The translations under genes and the position numbers were made by a program. Of a stretch of DNA of 64,000 bases, positions 12,070 through 27,571 are shown in pieces; the first letter of the stretch is position 1; the number at the start of each line of letters is the position of its first letter. The DNA lies in the NCBI GenBank assembly GCA_025201805.1, contig MU619243.1:141236-205235 (forward strand). Reading direction: 5' to 3'. Source of the stretch: Parasitella parasitica (lineage: Eukaryota > Mucoromycota > Mucoromycetes > Mucorales > Mucoraceae). The notes beneath the pieces are model-generated. The model saw only the letters and a program-made list of their open reading frames with translations, searched no databases and was not told the DNA's origin.

Positions 12070-15000
12070 TTAAGCGTAAGGATTGGCAGCAAATACACGG
12101 ATCAAAGGAGGAGTCCTGACCATTTCAATAGTAAGCATGACTCTGATTTTATCCAATGCCTTGATAGTTTGTGAAGATTGTTCAGAGCTATAGCCAGTGC
12201 TAGCAGACAAACGAGAACTAATGATGGAAGCTCTCTTTGATGCAGACTTCTTGTTTCCTGTCAAAGTATTGGAGATGATTCCAGCTTTGGCGGCTGCAAG
12301 AGCAATAGCTTCAAATTGTTTGTCATTTTCCAGACTCAAATTGCTGCTGCTGTTGGTAGAACTGGAAGTGTTTGATTGAGATTGTTCAGGGTATGCAGAT
12401 AATAATTCTTCTTCCTCATATTCATCATCTGAGAGACTCCATTGTTGTTGTAGGCCTGTAGAGGGGATTACACCTTGCTTCCAAAACATGGTCAATGCGC
12501 GATCATAGGGGTCATATTGATGGCGCCACAAGGGCAAATTGGCTAAATGGATACGTCTTTCCATTCCAAATTCAGATAAAGACACATCAAAGTAGTCTTC
12601 ACTAACAGCAATTACACGAGCTTCGCCATACACGGTGGTAGTGACCTGAGTGCCTGTAACTACAGTTTGATGATTCACATGGGGCTGCTGCAAATCTTGT
12701 TTATGTACAAAGTATAAAGCAAGAGATAAAAGTTTGCTTTGTTCACGGGCTGCCAAGCTGGCTTCTTTCTTTACGTTGCAGTGTTGAGCAAGTTTTTGGA
12801 CTGTATCACGATCCAGGTAAAAGTGTTTATCTACAAAGATGTATAAATTAAATTCGTGAAAACTATTGAGGGGTCAATAAATTACAAAAAAAAAAAAAGA
12901 AACGTACCACCTGTTAATGCAGATTCCAATTGACGGTGCACCACAATATCTGTATATCTACGCAAAGGTGCAGTGAAATGAGTGAATAAAGGCACGCCAG
13001 TGGCAAAATGGGAATATTTCATAATGTCGAATGTTCCGGTGCAAAAGTATTTGGGTGGTTGCATGGTTTTCAAAACCAAAATCGATACCAATTGACGAAG
13101 TTCGTCATCCCGGATATCTTGAACTGATTCTTGAATTGTGATTGCGCTAGATATATCTAACTCGACGCCTAAATAACGTAAAGTGTAATCCTTCAGCTCG
13201 TTCTACGTATATAATGTTATTCATCTTTGCATGCCAACTCCTAATTATCAAAACTTTACAATCTTTCTGCTATCAGGAGGTGCTTGACGGCGTAACAGAG
13301 CTTGATCTGGGTATTGACTGGATATCTTTTGAGCAACACACTTGTTTGCCATGAATAAGAATTCCTTTACGATTTTAGCAATGTTAGGCCCAGAGTTCGA
13401 AATAGTGACTTGAGTAGGTTGGTTGGGATTATCAAATGTAAGATTTTGTCTTGATAAAGACATGGCATCTTTGGTATATCTTGCTTTGAAAAGACATTGT
13501 GCAATGCTGTACAACATGCGAACATCATTGTCAATGTCGTTGTCCTCATTTCCGTCAATGATTTTTTGAGCCTCTTCGTATGTCAATTGAGCGCTCGATC
13601 TAATTTTTGAAAGCCAAATATTAGACGTTAAACATTTTTTTTACCATACATAGTGAAATGGCTTACTTGACAACCGTTTTTCCATACCAAGTATCTAGCA
13701 GCATGCCATCGGAGCTAAGCTTCCAAATAACAGAGAAAGCAGGTCTGCAGCGGCAGGTGAGACAACGCACTTAAAGACACACAATTTACTTACTTGAGCT
13801 CATTCAACTTCAAATTGGCAACATCTATCAGTTCCATCGGTAGCATGGGTACTTGCTTTTGATCCAGGGCTACATGGACAGCTCTTGCTCTAGCCTCTTT
13901 GTCCAATGGAGAATGGGGTTTGATAAAGTATGAAATATCAGCAACATGGACACCCATTTCGAATGTGTCATCTCCGAGACGAACAATAGATAAACCATCT
14001 TCAAAAAGTGTACTTCCAGCAGGATCAATGGTTATCATACGATGCTGCTCCAATGTCAAATCACGGCGACTTTCATCCTGAGGAGATGTGAATTGGAAAG
14101 GACTGGGAGGAACGCATTCCATGACAGCATCCGTGAAGGGTACATCAGATACATTATTGTCTGCCAAAATAGCCTTGATTTGAACGTCCAAATCCGTGAG
14201 GATACCCAATTCTCTCTCCAAAGTACCAAAAGGATGTAATGAGGTGATAGGCCAGCGCTTGATGGAGCCAACAAACAGACGATTCTTGTAGTCGTCGTTA
14301 TTGTCCACAAAGTCTTGGGGCACTTGTTCAATGGGGATAGCGATCAAAGGCACACGTTTATCGGTAGCTTTAAACCAAACAATACGAGGCACTTCCTTTT
14401 TTCCGCCTTCCTCTTCTTCTTGCTGCTGTATTGCAGCTCTTTTGTTGTTGGGTCTCATCAGTGTCAAAGTGCCAGAAAAGACTTGGTTTTGAGCTCTTTC
14501 CAGGATAGCTACAACAACACCAGCATATTTTGGCTTTACGGCATCAATTTCCTCGTCACCGCCAAATATGATTTCATTTTCATCCTCTTCGTCAGGCAAA
14601 CGAGTTTTGACTTGGCCATGATTTCTTGCCAACTTGGCATCTTCCTTTTCCTGTTTTTCGCGAATTACTTTGTCGACATTGACTAGCCGAACAGCAACTA
14701 CGTCGCCTTCAAGTGCTCTGTTGCGATCACGAGACCCACAAATATAAATGTCACCGCCATCCAGCTCGTCGCAAGAGACGTATGCATCACTGCGATTTCG
14801 CTTGTTTACACGCAAGATACCACGTACCAATTGTCTTGCTCTGAACAAGGGCGTCAGAGCAGAGAAGGGCAAATGAGCAATGAAGAGAGGTCGACGCTGG
14901 TGAGGGTTGGCATCATCTCTGGAGAAATTGACACGAGTAGGGGTGAAAGGTACCAGGGAAAAAGATGATCTGTTACTAGCATTTGCATGGCTGTTGACAG

Positions 15001-15553
15001 AAGCGTTGCCTATAGTTTAAAATGTTAATATTGGTGGTGCCCTGTAAAACAAAAAGCAACATTTCTGCACATACTGTTTCTCCACTCATCATAGTTGCGA
15101 GACGAGCGGCGATTCATGGACTTTCTGTTATCCGGATTTCCAGCACTGCCATTGTTATTGTTTAAAGACAAACTCAACGATTTGCTGTTCATGGAAGCCC
15201 TCTTGTTGATGCTGCGGTCCATTACAAACGACTCGCCGTTTTCATTCAGGACAGGCAATTGCTGAAGTGAGGCACGCTTTTTAGCGCTGTTGTTGCTATC
15301 ATCACGTCTATTAAAGGTCCCCATCAGCTTAGCCTCGGCTTCGGCTAGGGCAGCCTCCCTTGATGAAAAGATATTCTCATCGCTAGGCCGTCTCTCTGGT
15401 CTGGCGTTACTACTCGTAGTGGCAGCGGGGGAGGGCGCTATGATAGGAGGTAGCGTTTTCAATGTGTTGATAATGTCTTGCAAAGAGTCGACGGTCATTT
15501 CTTCCTTGAGAGTGTGTAAACCCGCAAAGCTTCTTCGGTTCCTGCTACTGCTA

Positions 15554-15598
<45 letters not shown>

Positions 15599-15909
15599 GG
15601 ATTCAACAAGGAGTTTGTAGACTTTGAAGAAGATACGACAATGTCTGAATTTAGCGCAGAGCGAGATCCCTGATGTCGAGGAGCAGGCATCATAGAGACA
15701 GGCTTTCTGTGTCTATTGCTACTGTCAAACTGATTGGCGCTTGAAGCGTGAAATGTACGACGTTTGTCAGAGAAAGTTCTCGAGGAGATCTGCATATGAT
15801 GTTAGGGAAGGTTGACTGAAAGACAGGCAGGCTCTCTTACCTCTGGAACATCGAATAGACCTCTGGTGCTTTCAGGAGCAGTTTGCTGTTCTAGCGTCTC
15901 ATGGTTCAT
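12070..15909 (-). CDS. SSD1: SSD1-like RNA-binding protein, RNase II fold with altered active site
   Basis: Homologue of the fungal translational repressor Ssd1, which binds mRNAs for cell-wall proteins. Seven minus-strand exons (15909-15841, 15789-15075, 15009-13794, 13744-13667, 13599-13260, 13202-12908, 12830-12070) join in frame to 1157 residues; yeast Ssd1 is 1250. Residues 1-300 are low-complexity and Ser/Asn-rich, with an Asn-Ser repeat. The cold-shock part starts near 305 (LPFSALTPL, LVRGILRVNKRNRSDAYVS, DIYICGSRDRNRALEGDVVAV), nearly diagnostic of Ssd1. The RNB part starts near 585. Its catalytic loop reads ITIDPAGSTLFEDGLS, where active enzymes have DPxTARDLDDALS: one catalytic Asp is Leu and another Glu, so exonuclease activity is unlikely, as known for Ssd1. 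Later blocks FTHFTAPLRRYTDIVVHRQL and the RNA-binding C-terminus are intact. The start MNHETLEQQ is supported by clean splicing of exon 1. Confidence 0.95.
15542..15598 (-). repeat. Trinucleotide/hexanucleotide repeat coding Asn-Ser
   Basis: Imperfect CTGTTG repeat on the plus strand, read on the minus strand as an alternating Asn-Ser tract in the disordered N-terminal part of the SSD1 homologue. Confidence 0.85.
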
Positions 15910-17601
15910 TTTTTTTGTTTTTTTTTGTTTTTCTTTGGGGCAACAATAATTCAAAAAGGAAAGAATGGAAAGGAGGGGAAAAAAGTGAGGGAAAAGAGAA
16001 GAGGAAAAAGGAAAAAGGAAAAGAACTATGTTGTGCTATATGTATGGTTTTTTTTTTTTTTTTNNNNNNNNNNAATTTATACAATGTGCTTGTTTGTGCA
16101 CCAGATTTGTTTTTTTGGGTTTGCTCCACACAATTTCATTCGCCAAGCAATAAAAAGGGAGTCTTAATGCCATGTTACACTTTCATCAGTTTTGCCACTT
16201 TTGCCTCAATCTCAGGTTATTTTGAAACCATGTCTCCAGTGTAAACCAACATGAGTGGCAGTAACCTGTGATGTATCAAAAACAAGATGGAGCTACATAA
16301 GGATTCTGCCTGTACTCTGTGGCTCGCGTACGTTAGGATGGTTCTCGCCACATCTCTAAGCGAGAAGCAATGACCGTAGTCTAATTTATCACAAGCTGAA
16401 CTCCACAATCTACCCTGTGTCGGATAGATATAAGCATTGCATAGCAGTATAAACCATATCTTTGTAGTAATTACATACTTTATTTAGAGCGTAGGTGATA
16501 CAAAATAAAATCGGCATCGCTTTTGGTTTCATTTGATGATGGTTTACTGCCGAGACTTTTTTTTTTTTTGCTGCACGTTGAAATATTAATAGCTTAACCA
16601 CTTGAAGAATGGGTAGGCTACAGAATGATATATATATACATATAATATATATCTGATGTTGGGCCAAAGACAATCATATACTCTCATGCTGTGTTATCCT
16701 GCAGACTCTAAATTAATACACAAACTAACAATCAAAGCGCTTGCAGCAAAGCAAATCAAGCCTATCCTATTTCTCGCAGACTTCAGATCAAGACGCACTG
16801 CTGTGACCATTAGAGCCCCTTATTAAGGAACACAGCTGTAGAAACCAAATGATGTATTCCTCTCTCGAAAAAAAAAAAAAAAAGAGTTGACCTAGCATTT
16901 GCCATTCTGTTTCCCAAGTTTTGTCGTTATCGTGTATTGGCCTTGATACAGATCAAACATTTTTTGTTTATTACAGAAAAAAGGGGCTCGTTACCACAAA
17001 AGTTCAATCACTTGAGTAAACAAAAGTGCTTGATGAAATCCCTGTTTCCAAGGCTATTGAGCTGTCAAAATCAAGCTGTTGTCTACCTGATTGTTTGCTG
17101 AATTTGGAATCGACCAGGCCTTTTCATTAAACATCAACACATGAAAAATGTTTATGGATTTAGACAGTAAAGATAGGCACTGCATCGTGTACGTTTAGGT
17201 TTATTACGCAGATGCTCTCGAGAATTAATTCCACATGTAGAACCTTGATTCTCAGTAGTTGCTGGGTACAGTGTTCCCAAAGCTTCACCATAGTGTTTTT
17301 ACTATTATTACAGAGCATCTTTGACAAAAGAGACACACAAGGTTTTTTATAAAACAGCTTCGTACGCATGTCGACGGTATACAAAATGCTCGTTTTTCAC
17401 CCGATAATATCATAGAAAAAAAAAGTGCGTTGGAGTTTGGCCGCTCTTGGCAGACAAGCATGCAAGGGCGTCAGCTAGCATTAGAAGACCATGATCTGCA
17501 ACATCGCTCAAGCATCAGATGTGACAGCCGGAAAACGCGTTTGTAAAGTCTTTTTGTGACCAAACTCTTTTCGACAATTTTTTTGCTATACTCACTCGTG
17601 T

Positions 17602-17641
<40 letters not shown>

Positions 17642-17669
17642 AGCAACAGATACAGAGACCATATTCAAC
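15910..17669. other. Intergenic region with an assembly gap
   Basis: No supported gene. Ten Ns at 16064-16073 follow a poly-T run and mark a scaffold gap. Purine-rich sequence at 15955-16025 lies just upstream of SSD1. The remaining 1.5 kb is AT-rich with stop codons in all frames and contains the MCM6 promoter at its right end. Confidence 0.6.
17607..17638 (+). repeat. (CT)16 microsatellite in the MCM6 leader
   Basis: Perfect CT dinucleotide run, 31 bases before the MCM6 start codon. Pyrimidine-rich tracts are common in fungal core promoters and leaders; this one may sit at the transcription start. Confidence 0.9.
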
Positions 17670-20873
<3,204 letters not shown>

Positions 20874-21358
20874 TATGTATTTGCTTTTTTCTCCCTTCTT
20901 CCTATACATCCCCTTCGTCTATCTATCATTATTTTTTAATTTTTTTTTTTTTTACTATTACTATATTACCGTGAATTAGGTGTAAATATTATTAATTTCT
21001 GCATTTCCCAAAGGGATGAAGGGATAAAAAAAAAACAAAAGAATTGTCAGTTATTTACTAATAAAGATTTGTTTTATTATAATTTATGATTGTAACGTCA
21101 AATTCTTGAAGGGACCAACCTATCCCTTCGTAAAATAATAAAAAAAAAATCAAATGTGTAATTAACATTCATGACTCTTATGAATGGAGAAAAATGTAAC
21201 TATACTAAGCTTTGATTTCAAAACTATAAATACAGACACATCTTTGACCAATTCCCATTTTTTCATTATCCTCATCTAATAAGATCTTTCTTATCACTAC
21301 AACAACTCTACTCTACTCTACTTGTTCTTTAAACATTACTACTTCTTTACTCTTCAAA
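20874..21358. other. Intergenic region between MCM6 and the secreted protein gene
   Basis: AT-rich, with T-rich sequence after the MCM6 stop and the promoter of the downstream gene at the right. No coding sequence is seen. Confidence 0.5.
21225..21230 (+). promoter_or_regulatory. TATA box
   Basis: TATAAA within CTATAAATACAG, 129 bases before the start codon of the small secreted protein. Together with the CT-rich leader that follows, this is the best-formed core promoter in the window and suggests strong or inducible expression. Confidence 0.55.
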
Positions 21359-21805
21359 ATGGTTCGTGCTATTATCTTCGTTTCTGCTCTCGTTGCCTTG
21401 GTTGCCACTGTTTCTGCTGTCCCCCGTCCTGATGCTCCTTTAGTTGATGTTGATGCTGGAGACCACATTGGTACTGGCGATCTCAACTTTGATGATGCCT
21501 TGCAAAATGTCGTCAATGCCAACGATCTCCAAGTTCAAGGTATTTACTTGTTCATATTGCTTTAATATTTTGATGCTCACATCCTTTCTTATGCAGATGT
21601 TGCTTATGATGTCAATGCTGTTGCTCACGATGATGATGATGAGGGTCACCATGATGGCTGCGATCATCACCATGGTGGTCTCTTGCATGGCCTCCTCAAG
21701 CGTGAAGCTCCCGCTGGTACTGTCAGAATCGCCAGACAAAACCGTGGCAAGAAGATGATCAGCAAGAAGTCTGCCAAGAAGGTTGCCGGTGCCATGGTCA
21801 ATTAA
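21359..21805 (+). CDS. Small secreted His/Asp-rich protein with a dibasic site
   Basis: Not a recognised family. Two exons, 21359-21539 and 21597-21805, join in frame to 129 residues. The first 20 residues (MVRAIIFVSALVALVATVSA) form a clear signal peptide. Then come an acidic segment (about 25-75), a stretch with DDDDEGHHDGCDHHHGG (about 78-94), a dibasic KR at LLKREAPAG (about 100), and a basic C-terminal part of about 27 residues (RGKKMISKKSAKK). The layout, with an acidic pro-part, a Kex2-type cleavage site and a basic tail, resembles a processed secreted peptide, while the His/Asp cluster could bind metal ions. Codon choice is strongly biased (GCC, GTC, AAG), as in highly expressed fungal genes. 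A TATA box lies 129 bases upstream. Function is unknown; secretion is well supported. Confidence 0.85.
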
Positions 21806-22421
21806 ATGTTTGTTCCCTGATTTACATTCATCCTTTCTTATAGAACTTCATTTTTTTTTTTTCCATTTTATCTTATTCTTTTTTTAATCATATTAACATG
21901 ATCATCTTTATACTACATCTAAACATAAACAAATTAAACCAACATTAATAAAACCAACATTACCTATATTCTTTCTGCGTAGTACTGTTTGTATTGCTGA
22001 ATTATAGTTGCCATAAATTGTATCACAGCAGCTATCAATGTTTGAAATGTTCATTGGGATATCTTTTGGTATGCTGATTTTAACTATTCTTATCACATAT
22101 ATCAAAAAATTACATCACGTATGATATCACCTTGGATATTTTGTTAAATAAATGCGTAAATAAACATTTAATATGCACAGCAAATATATACTGTTACAGT
22201 AGAATTATTGTAAACCAGAGGGTTAACACAGAAATATATATCTCAAGAGTCAGAAACGCATACATTTCCTGAGAGCTTTTCCAAATCCATGGGTTGGAAA
22301 CAACAACGTCTCTCAAATGCTACTTTGTTTAGAATTGGTGTAACGAGTCTTGGGATTTTGGCTTTGGTGTTTTCTTAATGATATCCTTTTTATAAAATTA
22401 ACCTATTTATTATTACTTGCA
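21806..22421. other. Intergenic, no gene seen
   Basis: T-rich 3' flank followed by AT-rich sequence. Nothing coding is supported. Confidence 0.45.
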
Positions 22422-22715
22422 ATGTACAACACAACCAGATTCTACCATTATCTACCCTCTGGCGAATTCGCTTGTGATGAAGAACCTGAATACCAGCCAA
22501 AACAAGATGGAGCGGTTATTAAGTCGTTGTACCAGATGGAAGGTATTCCAGATTATGAGCCTTCGCCCGAGGATGAAGATGATGGTTATTTTAATATAGC
22601 AGTGGCTATGGAAGAAATTGATTTAAAAGCAACGCCTCTACCTAATATGATTTGGACACCAAATGAAGTACCGGATTTTGGAGCAAGAGCCATATTTGAT
22701 TTCGTCAAGATGTAA
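22422..22715 (+). CDS. Hypothetical 97-residue acidic ORF
   Basis: Not recognised. The ORF starts MYNTTRFYHYLPSGEF and ends ARAIFDFVKM. It is acidic, with PSPEDEDDGYF in the middle, and its composition is more protein-like than the surrounding short ORFs. No signal peptide or domain is seen. The reading frame is open upstream of the ATG, so it could also be the last exon of a longer gene or a fragment. Confidence 0.4.
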   Translation: MYNTTRFYHYLPSGEFACDEEPEYQPKQDGAVIKSLYQMEGIPDYEPSPEDEDDGYFNIAVAMEEIDLKATPLPNMIWTPNEVPDFGARAIFDFVKM

Positions 22716-22861
22716 TAATGATGAGCAGTTCGTCATTGAGATGGCACTTTTTCCAATGTGTTCTTTCCAGTGTTACCCCAGTGTTTTTATTTAAAAGAAT
22801 TTGTTCTGAGGATTAATCTATCTCTTTCTCTACTTTCAACTTTAATTTTTAAGCCTACAAA

Positions 22862-23068
22862 ATGGTTACTACCTGCAGAACTTCAAACGAAAACATCAAT
22901 GAACAAAAGTCTCCCTCAAGAAACCATCATAGGGGTCCAAGAGGGGCACACAAAAAGCCCTCTCAAGAATTAAGAAACCTGGCTATCCAATATTGTGATA
23001 CGATGGGCGATAAGACAATCTCTCAGGCTGCTAGAGAACTGGGTGTCAGTCGCGCTACCCTTAGTACG
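22862..23068 (+). pseudogene. Orphan helix-turn-helix fragment, possibly transposase-derived
   Basis: ATG at 22862. The ORF holds a basic leader followed by AIQYCDTMGDKTISQAAREL and GVSRATLS, a typical helix-turn-helix of the kind found at the N-terminus of Tc1/mariner transposases and related regulators. The frame ends at 23071 right after the motif. A short frame downstream (near 23120-23300) contains LHRLERKIKKEGSSLIG, which could be a second part in another frame, but no intron with a good acceptor joins them. Most likely a decayed transposase start; a small DNA-binding gene is the alternative. Confidence 0.4.
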
Positions 23069-25905
23069 TAGTCTGGATAAATCAAATTTGCACTATTTTT
23101 GTACTTTCAAACTTCATTGATGAGAAACATCTACATCGACTTGAGCGTAAAATTAAAAAAGAAGGTTCAAGTTTGATTGGCCTGCTCAAACAAGTCAAAT
23201 ACCACTACCGTATAAACTTGAAAATGGTTAAATTACAAATCCATCAAAGTATCAAAGTATCAAACTGCATAACCGTACTAATAAGGCATTTAATTGCATG
23301 TATTCGTTAAACTATGCGTATACACAATGGCAGTTTATTTCTGAATCTAAGTTTAAACCAACGTTATCATTCTGTTTTTCTTTTAATTAAATATCTTTTC
23401 AAAATCATAGCATATTACAATCTCTGTTTTTATAACTTCGCATTTTCATTTTATGTTACATCTGTTGAGTTAAGTAAGCATATCCAATATCAAAGAAAGA
23501 ATATACAGCCGGGACTCGTCATAACGGACGGGATGGTGTATAAAAACGTGTTTGGTATAGCGAGGTATAACCCTATTCAGAATTTGATATATTATGAAAC
23601 TTAACTTTTGTTACTAAAATTAGCCACAACCTCCACCATAACAACAACTTTACTTTCTATTTTAAGTACTTAGCCTTATAATCACAAAAAAAGAGACTCT
23701 TGAGCTGACATTAAGCATTATTATAAGCATCAATGGTAATAGGGCTTCTCTATCACTAGCAATTAGCAATTTATGTATAATTCACAAATAGCAAGGGGTT
23801 ATTGCAGCAAAAAATTGTATCCATTAATTATCCTCTTCTGCTTCCAACTTGATGAGCCATACCTGTTTGATCATATTACTATGAAGAAAGGTATACTTAT
23901 GAATCAAAAATGCTTACTTTATAGAGCTGTGTCATGTACTAGAATTGATATTGACGTGATAGCATCTCCAGATAGATATCTTTTACAGCTTAAAAGCAAG
24001 AAATTTAGCTTCGTGTGCCATTTTTTGATTAATTTTTATAATCAAAAGTGCCCTGAAAACACCAAAAATAGTATCAATTGAGAAAAAACTATATTATATA
24101 TGATTTTGGTGCAATTTGAGCATGATTTTTTTTTCGATGCAAAATGACGGATTTTTTCGATTTTTTCCTTGTATCCACCCATTCAAAATCATTGATTATG
24201 CATTATCCTCGATTTTGACCTCAAAAATGCAACTTTTTACTATAGCATATATTGGAGGAAAATGATCGTAAAAGGTCATTCCTTGATCTGAAAGACTGCA
24301 AATGCGCTCTGATTAAGCAGAATGTTGACTTTTCCTTCTTAATCTGTTTTTGAGGTTTTCTAAGAAGAAATACTGCCACAAGCATTCGGGAATTATGAAA
24401 TGATACTATCGTGTAGAGCGTCCAAAAATACAGCTATTACCATAGACTCATAGCGGTGGTATGCATAGTATCAAAGGATGATATCTTGCCTCAAAGGAGT
24501 AATTTTTTTTTCAAATTGTCCAAATGGAGTTTCTGAAAGAATTTTTTCTTCCTGATTTTGGAAGCGTTTAATCTCCGCTATCAAAGAAAATTGGCGCTTT
24601 TTTGAAGAAAGCGTTAGCTTTGAGAAGCCATAGCTTACCCGATTAAAGGGATAGTCAATTACAACCTAGTTTTTTTAAATGATGTGCTTCTTGGCTTTCT
24701 AATGGTAGTACGTGCATGTCTGCAACTGGCCTGACAATCTCACGCTCCGATTTTGAAAAATACCTTTCCGAAAAAAGTCAGGAAAGCCGCTACGTCCATC
24801 TGATATCAACTTGAAAAGTACAATAACTTGCTCCAAGCTATGCAAATATGTGATCAAAAGGTGCCTTATATTCTAATGCTTTATTTTGAATTACTCGTTT
24901 TTGTGTTTGAGATCACTAAACATTGTTATCTTACAGTCTTTGTCTTTTTTCTGACAACAACCCACTGAAGTTCACGTAGCCAAAAAAAAAAAAAAAAAAA
25001 AAAATCAGGCGCCTAAAATCTACAGAACTAGCTTTACAAAGACACACATTTTTGAATCATTCCAAGATTATGAAAAAGGTGGCACAGGTTTAAATAGCTG
25101 TTCTACTGAGCAACTGGATATACAGAACCCTGCTTAGTACTTGTCTGTCAAGAACTTCTACACTAGAAGACGCCAGATCAACTGAAGGTATAAGAAAGTG
25201 CCAGAGAAAAGGAAATAACCTGCCACCAGGATAGCACATCCATTTATAAAAATAAAAAAAAACTATCTGTTTGGAAATTTATGAAATCCCAAGGACATAA
25301 ATGTGTTTATCTTCAACCTTGCTCTCCGTTACTGAATCTAATTTTAGGTTTTTGATCCAAAGTCAATAGACAACCGCAATCTTTTTTAAAGGCTACCTTG
25401 AACTTAAATATATGATGTATATAGCTTATATCACAACACATTCTCTTTGTATATTCACTGTAAATGAAACAAAGCAATTACTCTTTTTCTCTGAAATTAA
25501 AAATTCCTACTTGAGGAAACATTTCTCTTCTCTCAGAAACTTCTTGCCTTTTATCAGAAACAAAAGGTTTTTCTTACCAGAAACCCTAATAACTATTATC
25601 CCAATCTCCATGATCTTTATCATTTACTTGAACTTTTTTTCAGAAGTGGTAAAAAAGACTGTAGTGGACGCTTTTGATTATAAGGATGTATAGTTGACTA
25701 TACCAAATATTTGGGCCATTAAGGAAGTCGCTTAGACGTGACGTAATGATAAAGGGAAGAAGGATGCGGACTTTGCCCTCGCGACACGTAAGTTACTTTC
25801 AGTGTATATAGGATGTTCTAAGTGATATCTCCCTTTTTTTTTTTTTCTTTTATAATCAAACTTGTCAATAGACTAACAAACAGTTAATTATATATAATAT
25901 CAAAT
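23069..25905. other. 2.8-kb AT-rich intergenic region
   Basis: No supported gene. Scattered ORFs of 90-100 codons (for example at 23314, 23773 and 25412) are rich in Ile, Leu, Phe and Tyr as expected of AT-rich non-coding DNA. A 24-base A run occurs near 24982. The promoter of RPT1 must lie at the right end. Confidence 0.5.
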
Positions 25906-27571
25906 ATGCCGCCTAAATCTGATTGGGAAAAGTGTAAGTCGTGCTCACTGAATGCTGGAAAATGAATGAGTATTTAGTAACATGTTTGGAATTATACAGA
26001 CGAAAAGAATATCGAGGATAAAGAGGAGGAGAAGATTGTTGGTAATGCCATGGATATAGGCAATCATCTAGCTTGCATTTATTAAAGAATTTATTATGTT
26101 TACAGCTTTGGATGAAGGAGATATTAAACTTTTGACAACCTATGTAATTATATTCACAATTTATCGACTATAAGCAAGTAATGTGTCCTAATTTGATAAT
26201 ATAGGGTCAAGGTCCATATACCAAAGAATTAAAATCTTTAGAACAAGACTTGAAGGATATTCAAAAGCGTGTAAATGAGCATATTGGTAAAGTTTAGATT
26301 TGGACTACTCATAAGCCGTGCAACTCACACCAAGTCAACATTTTAGGTGTCAAGGAATCCGATACAGGTCTTGCTGCGCCTAATTTATGGGATATTCCTG
26401 CTGATAAGCAAAGAATGTCAGAAGAGCAGCCTTTACAAGTTGCTCGTTGTACAAAGATTATTCAAGGAGAGAACAACGAAGATCCAAAATATGTGATCAA
26501 TGTCAAGCAAATTGCAAAGTTTGTTGTAGAATTGGTAAGACATGTGTCTCCTACAGATATTGAAGAAGGCATGCGTGTTGGGTAAGACTACAAGCAGATT
26601 GGGCTAGTGGCGGTTGATATTTACTAACAAGCATCATAGTGTTGATCGCACAAAGTATCAAATTCAAATTCCTTTACCACCCAAGATTGATCCCTCTGTT
26701 ACCATGATGCAAGTTGAAGAGAAGCCTGATGTCACTTATAGTGATATTGGTGGTTGTAAAGAGCAGATTGAACGTCTTTGTGAAGTTGTTGAATTACCAC
26801 TTCTCCAGCCAGAGAGGTTTGTCAATCTTGGTATCGATCCTCCCAAGGGTGTGCTATTATATGGGCCTCCCGGTACTGGTAAAACTCTGTGTGCTCGTGC
26901 AGTCGCCAACAGAACAGATGCTACTTTCATTCGTGTTATTGGTTCTGAACTTGTTCAAAAGTATGTTGGTGAAGGTGCTCGTATGGTTCGTGAATTGTTT
27001 GAAATGGCTCGTACAAAAAAGGCTTGTATTATCTTTTTTGATGAAGTAGACGCTATTGGTGGTGCTAGATTCGATGATGGCGCTGGTGGTGATAATGAGG
27101 TACAACGTACTATGTTAGAGTTGATTAATCAATTGGATGGTTTCGATCCAAGAGGCAATATCAAGGTTTTGATGGCTACAAACAGACCTGATACTTTAGA
27201 TCCTGCTCTTCTGAGACCTGGTCGTTTGGATCGTCGTGTTGAATTTGGTTTACCTGATTTGGAAGGCCGTGCTCATATCATGAGAATTCATGCAAAGAGT
27301 ATGAGTGTAGAGCGTGATATTCGTTATGAGCTCATTGCAAGATTGTGTCCTAATGCAACTGGCGCTGAATTGAGAAGTGTGTGTACTGAAGCTGGTATGT
27401 TTGCCATCCGTGCGAGAAGAAAGGTTGCTACCGAAAAGGACTTTTTGGAGTCTGTCAACAAAGTCATTAAAGGCTATCAAAAGTTCTCCAGTACTCCCAA
27501 GGTAAACTTTAAAGCTTCAATATCATCACTATATACTAACTTCGATTCTGTAGTACCTTATGTGGAATTAA
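25906..27571 (+). CDS. RPT1: 26S proteasome regulatory ATPase RPT1 (PSMC2)
   Basis: One of six AAA ATPases in the base of the 19S regulatory particle, which unfolds ubiquitinated substrates. Seven exons (25906-25933, 26000-26041, 26106-26143, 26205-26286, 26347-26581, 26640-27501, 27554-27571) join in frame to 434 residues, the expected length. [17 protein letters not shown], a coiled-coil N-terminus, and [10 protein letters not shown] and [17 protein letters not shown] identify RPT1 rather than other RPTs. Walker A GPPGTGKT is near 218, Walker [10 protein letters not shown] near 272, then the pore-adjacent [17 protein letters not shown] and arginine fingers in [11 protein letters not shown]. 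The last exon encodes only YLMWN and the stop, matching the short C-terminal tail used to dock on the 20S ring. The intron before the main exon has a TTACTAAC branch site. Confidence 0.97.

Noticed and set aside
22379-22425. ATATCCTTT at 22379, the consensus donor of an AT-AC U12 intron, tempting because RBM48 is in the window
   Set aside because: No TTCCTTAAC-like branch site or matching AC acceptor lies within a usual distance, and the flanking frames do not join into a recognisable protein.
25412-25693. 93-codon plus-strand ORF with a hydrophobic C-terminal half
   Set aside because: Composition (Ile, Phe, Leu, Lys) is what AT-rich non-coding DNA gives by chance; no conserved motif, splice context or domain.
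25760-25790. TTTGCCCTC upstream of RPT1, near the reverse complement of the proteasome control element GGTGGCAAA
   Set aside because: It does not match the consensus fully, RPN10 has no copy, and the Rpn4 system is not known to extend to this lineage.
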